Both the position numbers and the translations under genes were made by a program. From contig CAWDGB010000001.1 in the NCBI GenBank assembly GCA_963801715.1, positions 62,001-126,000 of the forward strand: a stretch of 64,000 bases of DNA, read 5' to 3'. Each line of letters begins with the position of its first letter. The stretch's first letter is position 1. Shown here piece after piece: positions 25,750-34,486 of the stretch. The notes under the pieces were generated by a model that did no database searches, was not told the origin of the DNA, and saw only the letters and a program-made list of their open reading frames with translations. The stretch comes from CAVVJA01 sp963801715. Its GTDB lineage: Bacteria > Actinomycetota > Actinomycetes > Mycobacteriales > Jatrophihabitantaceae.

Positions 25750-26425
25750 CCGCCGTTCCCATCGTCGAGCGGATCGGACGACTGTGCGCCCGCACCCGCG
25801 CGAAGAAGTCCGTGATGTCTTGCCGTGCCTCCTCCCCACCGTCGAAGCCGGTCCAGTGCATCCGGATCCGTCCGACCAGCTCATAGCAGACGTCGATCGG
25901 CACGAGATAACACTCGTTGCTCTCCCGGGACCGGCGCACGATGAGCGCCTCGACGTCGGGCGCCATGTCGCGGGCGAGCGAACTTTCTTCCCCGACCGCG
26001 TCCCAGGCCGACAGATCGAGCAGCGACTCGGTGGCGCCGGCTGGGCTCGGGTACTGCGCGACGATCCGGCCGAGCATGCTGTTGAAGAAGAAGAACGCCA
26101 TCCCCACGGGTACCTGGAGCCGGTCCCACAGCGCATCGCTTAGCGCAACGTCCGGCTCGAAAAGATACCGATCGGGCACGGCGCGGTAGTTGCCCCGGCC
26201 TGCGCCCTCACGGGTGAACAGCAGATAGCAGGGTCGGCACGTGCACAGCAGGCGGCGCGAGTCGAGATTGACTACGTGCGAGTGCTCGTCCACGAGAACG
26301 GTTCCGCACATCTCGCACGACTCGCCTGGGGGCGGCGCCTTCGAGCGGGGCGGTACGAAGTCGGGCCGCGACTCCGCGTCGGCCGGGGTGACGAAGCGCC
26401 GCAGTCCCGCCGGCACGACGATCAC
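25742..26425 (-). CDS. DUF5947 family protein (group 1h hydrogenase cluster)
   Basis: A 227-aa protein with two cysteine pairs near the N-terminus: Cys37 and Cys40 (ESCEMCGT), and Cys61, Cys63 and Cys66 (LLCTCRPCYLLF), which look like a zinc-ribbon or redox site. The C-terminal part contains ECYLVPIDVCYELVGRIRMHW. The GTG at 26425 overlaps the preceding gene's stop (GTGA). DUF5947 proteins are recurrent in group 1h clusters; a maturation or electron-transfer role is plausible but unproven. Confidence 0.72.
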   Translation of the reverse strand: MIVVPAGLRRFVTPADAESRPDFVPPRSKAPPPGESCEMCGTVLVDEHSHVVNLDSRRLLCTCRPCYLLFTREGAGRGNYRAVPDRYLFEPDVALSDALWDRLQVPVGMAFFFFNSMLGRIVAQYPSPAGATESLLDLSAWDAVGEESSLARDMAPDVEALIVRRSRESNECYLVPIDVCYELVGRIRMHWTGFDGGEEARQDITDFFARVRAHSRPIRSTMGTADA

Positions 26426-27282
26426 ACCGCCTCCGGTAGGGCGACGCGGATCCCAGAAGCGTCGTCGAGTAACGGCAATGGATCGAGGTGGCGACCGGAT
26501 CCGTCGACCGCCCGTCCGGCCAGCCGCACGTCGTATCGGCCCTCGCAGCTCGCGCAGGTAAGCACCGAGCCGTGCAGGGTCGAGTTGACGAGCGAGGCTT
26601 CGCAGGCCGGGCAGCGGTCGACGTAGGCGTAGTACGTGTCCTCGATCCGTGCGGCCATGACGTGACTTCCACCGAGCTGGACGGACGTCACCTCCCCCTC
26701 GTGCGGAAGCTCAGCGGCGGAGGGATGCCGCCACACGGAATGCGTCGCCGCCGGTGTCGGTGATGCCTCAGGTCGCCGCCCGATCTGCAGCACCGGCGAG
26801 GATTGGACCTCACCGTCGACCACGATGCCGGTGAGTTCCGGAGCGGCCGCCCGCACCGCCTCTTCGATCGTCAGGCTCACCGTCACGGTCGACGAGGCGC
26901 ACCCGTGGCAACTGCCGGACAGCCGCAGCCGGGCCACCCCGTCCGGGTCGACGCCGAGGAAGGACACACCTCCGGCGTGCGAGCCGAGATAGGGCCGCAC
27001 CCGGTCCAGCGCCGCCTCGATGCGTTCGTCCGCGGTGAGCGGGTGTAGCCCGTGCAGGATCAGCTGGCTCTCGACGAGGGGGTCGGCGGCTAGCTGGTGA
27101 ACCAGGTCGGGCCGGTCGGCACCGATGACCTCGCAGATTCGGGCGAGGCCGGCACCGTAATACTCGACGAGCAGTCGGACGATCTTCTCTCCGGTGTCGG
27201 CAGCAAGGTGGCCGCCTTGCTCGAGCAGCTCCCCAAGCAGAGCCTCGACCTGCGCGCCAACGTCACCGTCCGGCACAGCCAC
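26422..27282 (-). CDS. NifU-type Fe-S scaffold fused to a Rieske-like CxxC/CxxC domain
   Basis: A 286-aa two-domain protein. Residues ~85-155 are a NifU C-terminal domain with its cluster-binding pair Cys125 and Cys128 (GSCHGCASS). Residues ~195-280 have Rieske topology (VMAARIEDTYYAYVDRCPACEASL, VLTCASCEGRYDVRLAGR). The usual Cys-x-His and Cys-x2-His ligands are replaced by two CxxC pairs (224/227 and 243/246), which predicts a rubredoxin-like or all-Cys centre. It starts 3 bp after the hhyL stop. Role inferred: cluster delivery or electron transfer for the hydrogenase. Confidence 0.8.
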   Translation of the reverse strand: MAVPDGDVGAQVEALLGELLEQGGHLAADTGEKIVRLLVEYYGAGLARICEVIGADRPDLVHQLAADPLVESQLILHGLHPLTADERIEAALDRVRPYLGSHAGGVSFLGVDPDGVARLRLSGSCHGCASSTVTVSLTIEEAVRAAAPELTGIVVDGEVQSSPVLQIGRRPEASPTPAATHSVWRHPSAAELPHEGEVTSVQLGGSHVMAARIEDTYYAYVDRCPACEASLVNSTLHGSVLTCASCEGRYDVRLAGRAVDGSGRHLDPLPLLDDASGIRVALPEAV

Positions 27283-27285
27283 GCC

Positions 27286-29055
27286 TCACATGGACAAGGT
27301 TATCGGCGTGGGGTTGTGCACCGTCTGCAGGGTCTTTCCCGGGCCGAGATACATGTGCACGCCGCACGGCAGGCAGGGGTCGAAACTGCGCACCGCGCGC
27401 ATGACGTCGATGCCCTTGAAGTTGTCCGGCGGATTCTCCTCGAAGATGGGCGTGTTCTGTACGGCGTCCTCGTACGGGCCGGGCGTGCCGTACACGTCGC
27501 GCACGCTGGCGTTCCACGGCGTGGGCGGATACGGGTGGTAGTTCGCGATCTTGCCGCCCTTGATGACCATATGGTGGCTGAGGACGCCCCGCACTGCCTC
27601 GGTGAACCCGCAGCTGAACGCCTCGTCCGGTACCTTGAAGGACTCCCAGGTCTTGGTCCGGCCGGCGCGAACCTCGGCGAGTGCCTGTTCGCAGAAGTGC
27701 AGCGCGCAAGCGGCCGCGTAGGCCTGGAAATACGTGCGGGCCCGGTCACGCTCGAGCGCGTTGCTCCACTTCGGGATCTTCCATTCGAAGGTGACCTCGG
27801 GCTTGTTCATCGTCTTGGGCAGGTTGATCAGCACGCTCTGCCCGGTCGACTTGATGTAGCCGATGTCAACCAGGCCGCCGAGTGCCGTGGCCCACAGCCG
27901 CGCAATGGGGCCGCCACCGGTGTCGCACGCCAAGTGGTCCGTGCCGTCGAACCAGCGCGGCGACATGACCCAGCTGTACTTGTCGTCGAAGTTGCGCTTT
28001 TGCGGCTGGGGAATCGTCGTCTGGTTCCACGGATGGTTGCGGTCGACGGGGTTCCCGAGCTCATCCCGCTCGACGAACATCGGCTCGTTCTCCCAGCTCT
28101 GGTAGTACGAGCTGCCGAGCAAGATGCGGATGCCGAGGTTGATCTTCACCAGGTCGTTCGTCACGAGCTGGCCGTCGACGATGACGCCGGGGCTCACGAA
28201 CATCTTCCGGCCCCAGTTCGTCATGTTCCGATAGGTGAAGTCGCAGTGCGCCGGGTCGTTCAGCGAGCCCCAGCACACCAGGAGCGTGCGTCGTAGTCCG
28301 ACGTTCTCGTACCCGGGTAGCGCCTCGTAGAAGAAGTCGAAGAGGTCGTCATGCAGCGGGACGACGCGCTTCATGAACTCCACGTAGCGCATCAGGCGGG
28401 TCAGGTAGTCGGTGAACAGCTGGATCGTCGCCACGGTCCCGACACCGCCCGGATACAGCGTCGACGGGTGGACGTGCCGACCCTCCATCAGGCAGAACAT
28501 CTCGCGGGTCCACCGGCTCACCTGCAGCGCCTCGCGGTAGAAGTCACCTTCGAGCGGGTTGAGGGCCCGCATGATGTCACCGATCGTCTTGTAGCCGTGG
28601 GCGTCGGCGTGCGGGGCCTCGGTGTTGTTCGCTCTCTCCAGTACTCCCGGATTGGTTTCCTTGACCATCCGCTCGCAGAAGTCCACCCCGACCAGGTTCT
28701 CCTGGAAGATGTTGTGGTCGAACATGTACTCGGCGGCCTCGCCGAGGTTGATGATCCATTCGCCGATCGCCGGCGGGTGAACCCCGTAGGCCATGTTCTG
28801 GTTGTAGACAGAGCAAGTGGCGTGGTTGTCGCCGCAGATTCCGCAGATCCGGCTGGTGATGAAGTGCGCGTCGCGCGGATCCTTGCCCTTCATGAAGATG
28901 CTGTAGCCGCGGAAGATCGACGAGGTGCTGTAACACTCCGCGACCTTCTTCTGCTTGAAGTCGATCTTGGTGTAGATACCCAGGCTGCCGACGATGCGTG
29001 TGATGGGATCCCACGACATCTCGACGAGGTCGGACTTGTCCGCCGTAGCCGTCAT
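27286..29055 (-). CDS. hhyL: [NiFe]-hydrogenase large subunit, group 1h
   Basis: A 589-aa catalytic subunit that binds the Ni-Fe(CN)2CO site and oxidises H2. The L1 motif SRICGICGDNH gives Cys71, Cys74 and His78; the L2 motif DPCLPCGVH gives Cys561, Cys564 and His567, followed by a 22-residue tail for HupD cleavage. The motif context and small-subunit type place it in group 1h/5, the atmospheric-H2-scavenging class. The ATG at 29055 is chosen; a GTG at 29064 overlapping the hhyS stop is an alternative. Confidence 0.95.
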   Translation of the reverse strand: MTATADKSDLVEMSWDPITRIVGSLGIYTKIDFKQKKVAECYSTSSIFRGYSIFMKGKDPRDAHFITSRICGICGDNHATCSVYNQNMAYGVHPPAIGEWIINLGEAAEYMFDHNIFQENLVGVDFCERMVKETNPGVLERANNTEAPHADAHGYKTIGDIMRALNPLEGDFYREALQVSRWTREMFCLMEGRHVHPSTLYPGGVGTVATIQLFTDYLTRLMRYVEFMKRVVPLHDDLFDFFYEALPGYENVGLRRTLLVCWGSLNDPAHCDFTYRNMTNWGRKMFVSPGVIVDGQLVTNDLVKINLGIRILLGSSYYQSWENEPMFVERDELGNPVDRNHPWNQTTIPQPQKRNFDDKYSWVMSPRWFDGTDHLACDTGGGPIARLWATALGGLVDIGYIKSTGQSVLINLPKTMNKPEVTFEWKIPKWSNALERDRARTYFQAYAAACALHFCEQALAEVRAGRTKTWESFKVPDEAFSCGFTEAVRGVLSHHMVIKGGKIANYHPYPPTPWNASVRDVYGTPGPYEDAVQNTPIFEENPPDNFKGIDVMRAVRSFDPCLPCGVHMYLGPGKTLQTVHNPTPITLSM

Positions 29056-29060
29056 CGATG

Positions 29061-30134
29061 TCACCGCACCTTCTCGTAGCCGGTCTTGAGTTCGGGTCCG
29101 CGTGCCCTCCAGGACGGCTCCTTGTTGAGCGTCTTCTGGGTGAACTTGCGTAGCGTGCGGATGGTCGAGCCGTAGGTCTTGCTGGCCCGGGTGGACACCT
29201 TGCTGCCCGGCGGCTCGTCCATGAACGGCATGAACTTGTCCGGGAAGCCGGGCATCGTGCAGCCGATGCAGATGCCACCGACGTTCGGGCATCCGCCTAT
29301 CCCGTTCACCCAACCGCGTTTGGGGACGTTGCAGTTGACGACCGGGCCCCAGCAGCCGAGCTTGACCAGGCACTTCGGCGAGCCGTACTCCGTGGCGAAC
29401 TCACCCTGTTCGTAGTAACCGGCCCGGTCGCAGCCCTCGTGCACGGTCGCGCCGAACAGCCATTGCGGTCGCAGTTCGGAGTCGAGCGGGATCATCGGCG
29501 CTTGGCCGGCGACCTGATAGAGGAGGTAGAGGATCGTCTCGGAGAGGTTGTCCGGGTGGATCGGGCAACCGGGCACGCACACGATCGGCAACCCGGCCTT
29601 CGACTTCCAGTCCCAGCCGAGATAGTCCGGCACACCCATCGCGCCGGTGGGGTTCCCGGCCATCGCATGGATCCCGCCGTACGTTGCGCAGGTCCCGACC
29701 GCAATCACCGCGGTGGCTTTGTCCGCCAAGCGGTCCAACCACTCGTTGGTCGTCCGCACCTCGCCGGTCTCCGGGTCGTTGCCGAAACCGCAGAAGTACC
29801 CGCCGTTGTCCTTGTTCAGTTGCTCGTTGGGGATCGATCCCTCGACGACCAGGACGAACGGCTCCAATTCACCGCTGTCAGCCTTGTACCACCACTTGAT
29901 AAAGGTGTCGGCACCTTGTTCGGGACCGCATTCGAAGTCGATCAACGGCCAGTGCACGGCGATCTTGGGTAGCCCAGGGAGCGCGCCAAGGACGATCTCC
30001 TCGATGCTCGGCTGGGTTGCGGTCGTCAGGGCAACGGAGTCACCGTCGCAGCCCAAACCCCCATTCATCCAAAGAATGTGGACCACGCCTTCGTCGTCCT
30101 GGGTTTGCTGGCTGTCCGCGGTAGCGGTCGTCAC
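29061..30134 (-). CDS. hhyS: [NiFe]-hydrogenase small subunit, group 1h
   Basis: A 357-aa electron-transfer subunit. The first cluster motif is Cys29-x-x-Asp32 (GLGCDGDS) instead of CxxC, the known hallmark of the 3Cys/1Asp proximal [4Fe-4S] cluster of oxygen-tolerant group 1h enzymes. Further ligand motifs are GTCATYGG, VPGCPIHP and the NCNVPKRGW...GGCPNVGGICIGC block for medial and distal clusters. There is no Tat signal, so the enzyme is cytosolic. The GTG at 30134 has a GAGGAGGTG site. First gene of the operon; divergent from the isomerase-like gene. Confidence 0.95.
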   Translation of the reverse strand: MTTATADSQQTQDDEGVVHILWMNGGLGCDGDSVALTTATQPSIEEIVLGALPGLPKIAVHWPLIDFECGPEQGADTFIKWWYKADSGELEPFVLVVEGSIPNEQLNKDNGGYFCGFGNDPETGEVRTTNEWLDRLADKATAVIAVGTCATYGGIHAMAGNPTGAMGVPDYLGWDWKSKAGLPIVCVPGCPIHPDNLSETILYLLYQVAGQAPMIPLDSELRPQWLFGATVHEGCDRAGYYEQGEFATEYGSPKCLVKLGCWGPVVNCNVPKRGWVNGIGGCPNVGGICIGCTMPGFPDKFMPFMDEPPGSKVSTRASKTYGSTIRTLRKFTQKTLNKEPSWRARGPELKTGYEKVR

Positions 30135-30422
30135 CGGGGCGCACCTCCTCTGCGGGGACGCGCACGCGCCCACACCATCAGCGGGATGTTGCTGCGACAA
30201 CCTGACTTTACGCCGAGCGATCATCGACGCAAGACAGGAAACGCCTATGTCATAAGGCCATTCTCATCTCTTCGGTTACTCCGGAAATCCTGGATTCCGG
30301 GAATGCTTGCCTGGCGTCTGCCTGCGACCCGAGGGCGGCCGGGCGATCCGGCCTCAGAGCCGAGGCCTGGCTACGCGTATCGTCCGCGGGGCGACATTCG
30401 CTTCGACAAGCTGCGGTGAGAC
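30135..30422. promoter_or_regulatory. Divergent control region of the hydrogenase island
   Basis: A 288-bp gene-free spacer between hhyS (-) and the isomerase-like gene (+), both with strong ribosome-binding sites at its edges. An imperfect hairpin CCGGAAATCC-TGG-ATTCCGG lies near 30279-30298. The AT-richer stretch 30200-30290 is the likely promoter zone. I could not assign -10 or -35 boxes with confidence. The nearby XRE gene is a candidate regulator. Confidence 0.5.
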
Positions 30423-30686
30423 ATGAAGTTCCTCGTGACCTGGCAGTTGGAGTTGACGCTGCTGTCCCGTGAGATGGGTACGGCGATTGCCCGCGTGCCG
30501 GAATACGCTGCGGAACTCGAGCGTCGGGGCAAGGTCATCGGCCGATACCACATCGTCGGGGCGCACGGCGGCGTGTGGATCTTCGATGTCGACTCGCATG
30601 AGGAGTTGGAACGGCTGCTCGGCGGATCGCCGGCGTTCAACTTCTCGCACTACGACGTGAAAGCGCTCTCTGAGATGTCCGAATAG
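30423..30686 (+). CDS. Muconolactone-isomerase-like small protein
   Basis: An 87-aa ferredoxin-like (dimeric alpha/beta barrel) protein, MKFLVTWQLELTLLSREMGTA at the start and GAHGGVWIFDVDSHEELERLL in the centre, as in muconolactone isomerase family members. There are no ring-cleavage genes nearby. Its place at the head of the hypA-hypB arm suggests an accessory function in the hydrogenase island. A GGTGAG site precedes the ATG. Catalysis of muconolactone isomerisation is doubtful. Confidence 0.65.
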   Translation: MKFLVTWQLELTLLSREMGTAIARVPEYAAELERRGKVIGRYHIVGAHGGVWIFDVDSHEELERLLGGSPAFNFSHYDVKALSEMSE

Positions 30687-30759
30687 CTGCAAAGTCCGGC
30701 GGATTGACGTCCGCTAACCGCCCGGAGGAGACTGACCGGTATCGGGGAGGCCGGTGCCA

Positions 30760-31167
30760 ATGGTGTCCACTGCTCACGAGCAGAACCGCGAACGACACTG
30801 GATGTGTGCGCGTCGGCTGAGCGAACGACGTCACGATCTGGGCCTGACGCAGTGTGAGGTCGTCGAGCGGCTGAACGCTCTCGGCGTAGCCGCGACGAAC
30901 CGCACCCTCTCGGCGATGGAGAACGGCCAAGGGGTCGACGTCGGCCGGTTGCCGGAGCTCGCCGTGGCCTTGGACTGCACGATCACCTACCTGTTGGGGC
31001 TGACGAACAATCCACGACACTGGGCGCCTGACGATGCTGCGACCCGCCTCGACGGCGCCGCCAACGGCACGTCATCGCCCGCCGGGCGGCGAAGGCAATC
31101 ATGGATTCTGGGTCCGGATATCCCGGAACACCGGAACTCGAACGGCACCGAGCGACAGCGTGCATGA
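30760..31167 (+). CDS. XRE-type helix-turn-helix regulator
   Basis: A 135-aa protein with an N-terminal Cro/C1 HTH (LSERRHDLGLTQCEVVERLNALG, TNRTLSAMENGQGVDVGRLPELAVALDCTITYLLGL) and a ~45-residue polar tail. The ATG at 30760 is 9-10 nt after a GGGAGG site, while the GTG at 30754 is too close. It overlaps hypA by 8 bp, so it is co-translated with hydrogenase maturation genes and is the best local candidate for controlling the island. The inducing signal is unknown. Confidence 0.75.
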   Translation: MVSTAHEQNRERHWMCARRLSERRHDLGLTQCEVVERLNALGVAATNRTLSAMENGQGVDVGRLPELAVALDCTITYLLGLTNNPRHWAPDDAATRLDGAANGTSSPAGRRRQSWILGPDIPEHRNSNGTERQRA

Positions 31168-31501
31168 GCTGTCGCTGTGCGGAGCCATCGCCGACGTGGT
31201 GACTCGTCACGCCGGGCCGCGTCGGGTGGAAGTGATCCACCTGCGCATCGGCCAGCTGCGCCAGGTCGTCCCGGACACGCTCGCCTTCTGCTGGACGCTC
31301 GTCAGCGAAGGCACCGACCTGGCGGGCTCCGTGCTGGATGTCGAGCGAGTTCCGGCCAGACTGCGGTGTCGAGCCTGCAACGAGCGGTTCGCGCTTGACG
31401 GCACGATCGCGTTCGTCTGCCCCGCCTGCAAGAGCCTGGATGTCGAGGTGGTGGCCGGCGAGGACTTCGACGTCACGGCTCTCGACTTGGCCGAGGTGTG
31501 A
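31160..31501 (+). CDS. hypA: Hydrogenase nickel-insertion protein HypA
   Basis: A 113-aa nickel chaperone. The GTG start at 31160 gives the required MHE N-terminus, with nickel ligand His2. The zinc site is Cys70, Cys73, Cys87 and Cys90 (CRAC and CPAC). It delivers Ni to the large-subunit precursor together with HypB. It overlaps the XRE gene upstream and abuts hypB downstream. Confidence 0.92.
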   Translation: MHELSLCGAIADVVTRHAGPRRVEVIHLRIGQLRQVVPDTLAFCWTLVSEGTDLAGSVLDVERVPARLRCRACNERFALDGTIAFVCPACKSLDVEVVAGEDFDVTALDLAEV

Positions 31502-31503
31502 CG

Positions 31504-32316
31504 GTGGGCCGCTTTCACCGGCACGACGACGGGTCATGGCACGACCATGATGTGAGCGGCGACGGGCCTCCAGGCGCACATTCCCATGACGCGGGCGACC
31601 ACTCCCAGTACCAGACCGGCCGCGAGCGCATTCAGCTCCTCGAGCGGGTGTTCGGCGAGAACGATCGCATGGCAGCCGCGAACCGCAATGACCTGCAGCG
31701 CGAGGGCGTCATTGCGATAAACCTGATGTCCGCACCGGGCGCCGGCAAGACCACACTGTTGCGCGAGACCTTGCGCCGGCTCGCCGATCGACTTCGGGTC
31801 GCGGTCATCGAGGGCGACATCGAGACCAGCCTCGACGCAGACCGGCTGCGCAACCTCGGAGCCACCATCGAGCTGATCAACACCGGCGATGGCTTCGGCG
31901 GAGAGTGTCACCTCGATGCGCCCATGGTTCGGTCTGCCCTCGTCCGACTGCCTCTAGCCAGGCTCGACCTGATCCTCATTGAGAACGTAGGCAACCTGGT
32001 GTGCCCGGCTGAATTCGACGTCGGGGAGCACGCGCGGGCCATGATCCACGCGGTGACCGAGGGCGAGGACAAGCCGCTGAAGTATCCCATCATGTTCCGT
32101 TCAGCTGACCTCGTCCTGATCAACAAGATTGATCTGCTGCCGCACCTCGACGTGGATCTGGACGCGTTCCGCCGTAACCTGCGGGCCGTGAATCCCACCG
32201 CGACGACGATCGAAGTGAGCGCGCGCACCGGAGCCGGCGTTGCCGCCTGGTGCGCCTGGATCGAGTCGCTCCGCCGCCCGGCACCAGAAACCACCGCGAA
32301 GCCAGTCGCGACGTGA
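31504..32316 (+). CDS. hypB: Hydrogenase nickel-incorporation GTPase HypB
   Basis: A 270-aa SIMIBI GTPase. A His-rich N-terminus (RFHRHDDGSWHDHD and further His) can store or buffer nickel. The P-loop APGAGKT is at 77-83, then GDIETSLDADRL, ENVGNLVCP and NKIDLL (G4). GTP hydrolysis drives nickel transfer from HypA. Two GTG starts are possible (31498 overlapping the hypA stop, and 31504); the second matches the usual MGRFHRHDDG start and spacing from a GAGGTG site. Confidence 0.92.
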   Translation: MGRFHRHDDGSWHDHDVSGDGPPGAHSHDAGDHSQYQTGRERIQLLERVFGENDRMAAANRNDLQREGVIAINLMSAPGAGKTTLLRETLRRLADRLRVAVIEGDIETSLDADRLRNLGATIELINTGDGFGGECHLDAPMVRSALVRLPLARLDLILIENVGNLVCPAEFDVGEHARAMIHAVTEGEDKPLKYPIMFRSADLVLINKIDLLPHLDVDLDAFRRNLRAVNPTATTIEVSARTGAGVAAWCAWIESLRRPAPETTAKPVAT

Positions 32317-32483
32317 GCCGCGTCATGCTGTGACGCCATGCGGAATCGACCCGCTCATCCGACACGTTGGCGTTAGAGAGGCTGCTCGGATGCCGGTCCA
32401 CGGCGTAACCGTTGCCGCGAGCCGTCCCTGGCTCGACTAGCCGCCCGGGGAAACGACGTCAAGCACGGAAAGGTCCGCGGGAA

Positions 32484-33726
32484 GTGACAGCCGAGCCGCA
32501 CGGCCCTGACGAACTCGTCGCGCCCCCAGCGACACAGCTTCGCAAGGCAACGCTCGCCGTCTACGCGATCTTCATCGTGAACGGCTTTGCCTTCGCCAGC
32601 TGGGCCTCTCGCATCCCGCAGTTCCGCGACGACCTGCGGGTGAACCCGGCCCAGCTTGGCTTGATCCTGCTGTCGGCCGCACTCGGCTCGCTGGTCGCGC
32701 TCCCCCTGTCCGGCATTGTGGTGACCCGCATCGGCGAGGTCGCGCGCAATCGTACTGATGTCGATGTTGCTGGCTACCGGCCTTGTCGTCGCCGGCATCG
32801 GCGCAACGCACGGCATGTTCCCAGTCATCGTGGGGCTCGCGTTAGTCGGCTTCGGCAACGCCGTGTGGGACGTGGCAATGAACGTGCACGGGGCTCTGGT
32901 GGAACAGCACCTCGGCCGAGCCATCATGCCGAGATTCCATGCCGGATTCAGCGTGGGAACCGTCGTTGGGGCTTTGCTCGGATCGGTGATGGTCGCCGCG
33001 GGCGTTGGGATCTCGCCGCACCTCGTCATAGTCGCCGCCGTCGTCGTGGTGACGGTACCGGCCGCCACCCGCTTCCTCCTGCCCGGTCATCACGCCACTC
33101 CGACTTATCCCGACGGCAGCCGGCGCAGCCCGCTCCGGGCCTGGACCGAGCCACGCACGTTGTTGATCGGGGTCTTCGTGCTGTGCATGGCGTTTACTGA
33201 GGGCACCGGGAACGACTGGCTCGGCCTGGCCATGATCGACGGCTACGGAGCTCCAGCCGCAGTAGGGTCGCTCACCTTCGCGATTTTCGTGGCCGCGATG
33301 ACCGCGGGTAGGTGGTTCGGGCCAGGCTTACTCGACCGTCACGGACGGGTGGCCGTGCTGCGGGGATCGGTGTTGCTTGCCCTCGTCGGGCTGATCCTCG
33401 TCGTGTTCTCGGGCACCCTGATAACCGCGATCATCGGTGCAGTGGCATGGGGGCTGGGCGCCGCCCTGGGCTTTCCGGTCGGCATGAGTGCGGCCGCTGA
33501 CGATCCCCGCTATGCCGCCGGCCGCGTCAGCACGGTGGCATCCATCGGATACACGGCCTTCTTGGCCGGGCCGCCACTGATCGGCTTCCTCGGCAACCAC
33601 TTCGGCGTGTTGCACGCGCTCACCGTGGCCGCCGGGCTCCTCGCGCTAGCCGCGATAATCGCGGGGGCGTGCCGCCCGCTGGTCCCGGAGGCGCTGACGG
33701 TGACCGCAGACCGAGCTCAATACTGA
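32484..33726 (+). pseudogene. MFS transporter interrupted by a single frameshift
   Basis: The first ~90 residues (GTG at 32484; YAIFIVNGFAFASWASRIPQFRDDL, then GSLVALPLSGIVVTRIGE) end in nonsense. The remaining ~320 residues continue in the next frame from about 32750 (LMSMLLATGLVVAGIG through VGLAL...GNAVWDVAMNVHG to the C-terminus). One extra base between 32740 and 32757 (GTCGCGCGCAATCGTAC) explains the break. Joined, it is a ~12-TM member of the YbjJ-like MFS group, often sugar or metabolite transporters. Not functionally linked to hypB by sequence. Confidence 0.7.
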
Positions 33727-33864
33727 GGCTCTCTTCCGCCTCCGCGCGCATCCGTGCAGCTGTCGGACCAGTCGTTCGCCTGAGTCGAGACCTTGCAAGG
33801 AATTTGCAACCCGGCCGGGTCACGGTGTGCCCGCTGCTATCTCGCACGAGGGACAGGCCCACCG

Positions 33865-34431
33865 ATGCTGACCAAGAACCCATATCTGAACGACGCCGGT
33901 CTCACCTCGGACGACTTCGACGGGATCGTCGAGAGATATCGCGGCATGCTCTCGGCGATCGGTCATCAGTTCCGGCTGACGCCCGAAGAACGGGAAGACG
34001 CAACCCAGTCGACCTGGCTGCAGCTATTCCGCAACATCGAGCAGATCCGCAATATGGACTGTGTCGGCGGCTGGCTGGCCACAACGATGCGCCGCCAATG
34101 CATATCCGCCTCTCGCCGCCGGTACGTCGAGAATCCGATGTCTGACCTGCCCGAGTCATCGGCCGACCTTGCGGCATCCGACCTGGTGGACGCGGTGGCC
34201 CACCGGCAGGCCGTGAAACGGCTGCACGAGGCCGTCGACCGGTTGCCGGACCGCGAGCGGCGGATCATCCAACTGCAACTCGATCCGGCCCAGCCGCGCT
34301 ACGCCGAGATCGGCCGTTGTCTCGGCATGCCGGTAGGCAGCATCGGCCCGATTCGCGGTCGCGCCCTCCGCAAGCTGCGGACCCTGCTGCGCGACCTCGA
34401 GCCCGACGAACGGGCTGCCCTCGCTGTCTGA
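33865..34431 (+). CDS. ECF-type sigma factor
   Basis: A 188-aa sigma-70 family protein. Region 2 reads EDATQSTWLQLFRNIEQIRNMDCVGGWLATTMRRQCIS; region 4 reads RLPDRERRIIQLQL...RYAEIGRCLGMPVGSIGPIRGRALRKLR. The ATG at 33865 follows a GAGGGACA site. No anti-sigma factor gene adjoins it. Following it are a hairpin and the large GH57-like gene on the same strand, which could be its target. Confidence 0.82.
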   Translation: MLTKNPYLNDAGLTSDDFDGIVERYRGMLSAIGHQFRLTPEEREDATQSTWLQLFRNIEQIRNMDCVGGWLATTMRRQCISASRRRYVENPMSDLPESSADLAASDLVDAVAHRQAVKRLHEAVDRLPDRERRIIQLQLDPAQPRYAEIGRCLGMPVGSIGPIRGRALRKLRTLLRDLEPDERAALAV

Positions 34432-34440
34432 TCACTCGCC

Positions 34441-34465
34441 GCCCCGGATCCATCCGATCCGGGGC
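34441..34465 (+). terminator. Perfect 10-bp hairpin between sigma gene and large ORF
   Basis: GCCCCGGATC-CATCC-GATCCGGGGC forms a perfect GC-rich stem with a 5-nt loop, 9 bp after the sigma-factor stop and 21 bp before the next start. It has no U tract, so it may be an actinobacterial-type terminator or a structure that controls translation of the downstream gene. Confidence 0.55.
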
Positions 34466-34486
34466 GGAATGGCTGGGGAGAAGTCG

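Noticed and set aside
27097..28296. A 399-codon open frame on the + strand across hhyL
   Set aside because: Antisense to the hydrogenase large subunit and low in complexity; no start signal.
34441..34465. Riboswitch upstream of the GH57-like gene
   Set aside because: Only a simple perfect hairpin with a 5-nt loop is present; no aptamer-like conserved core.
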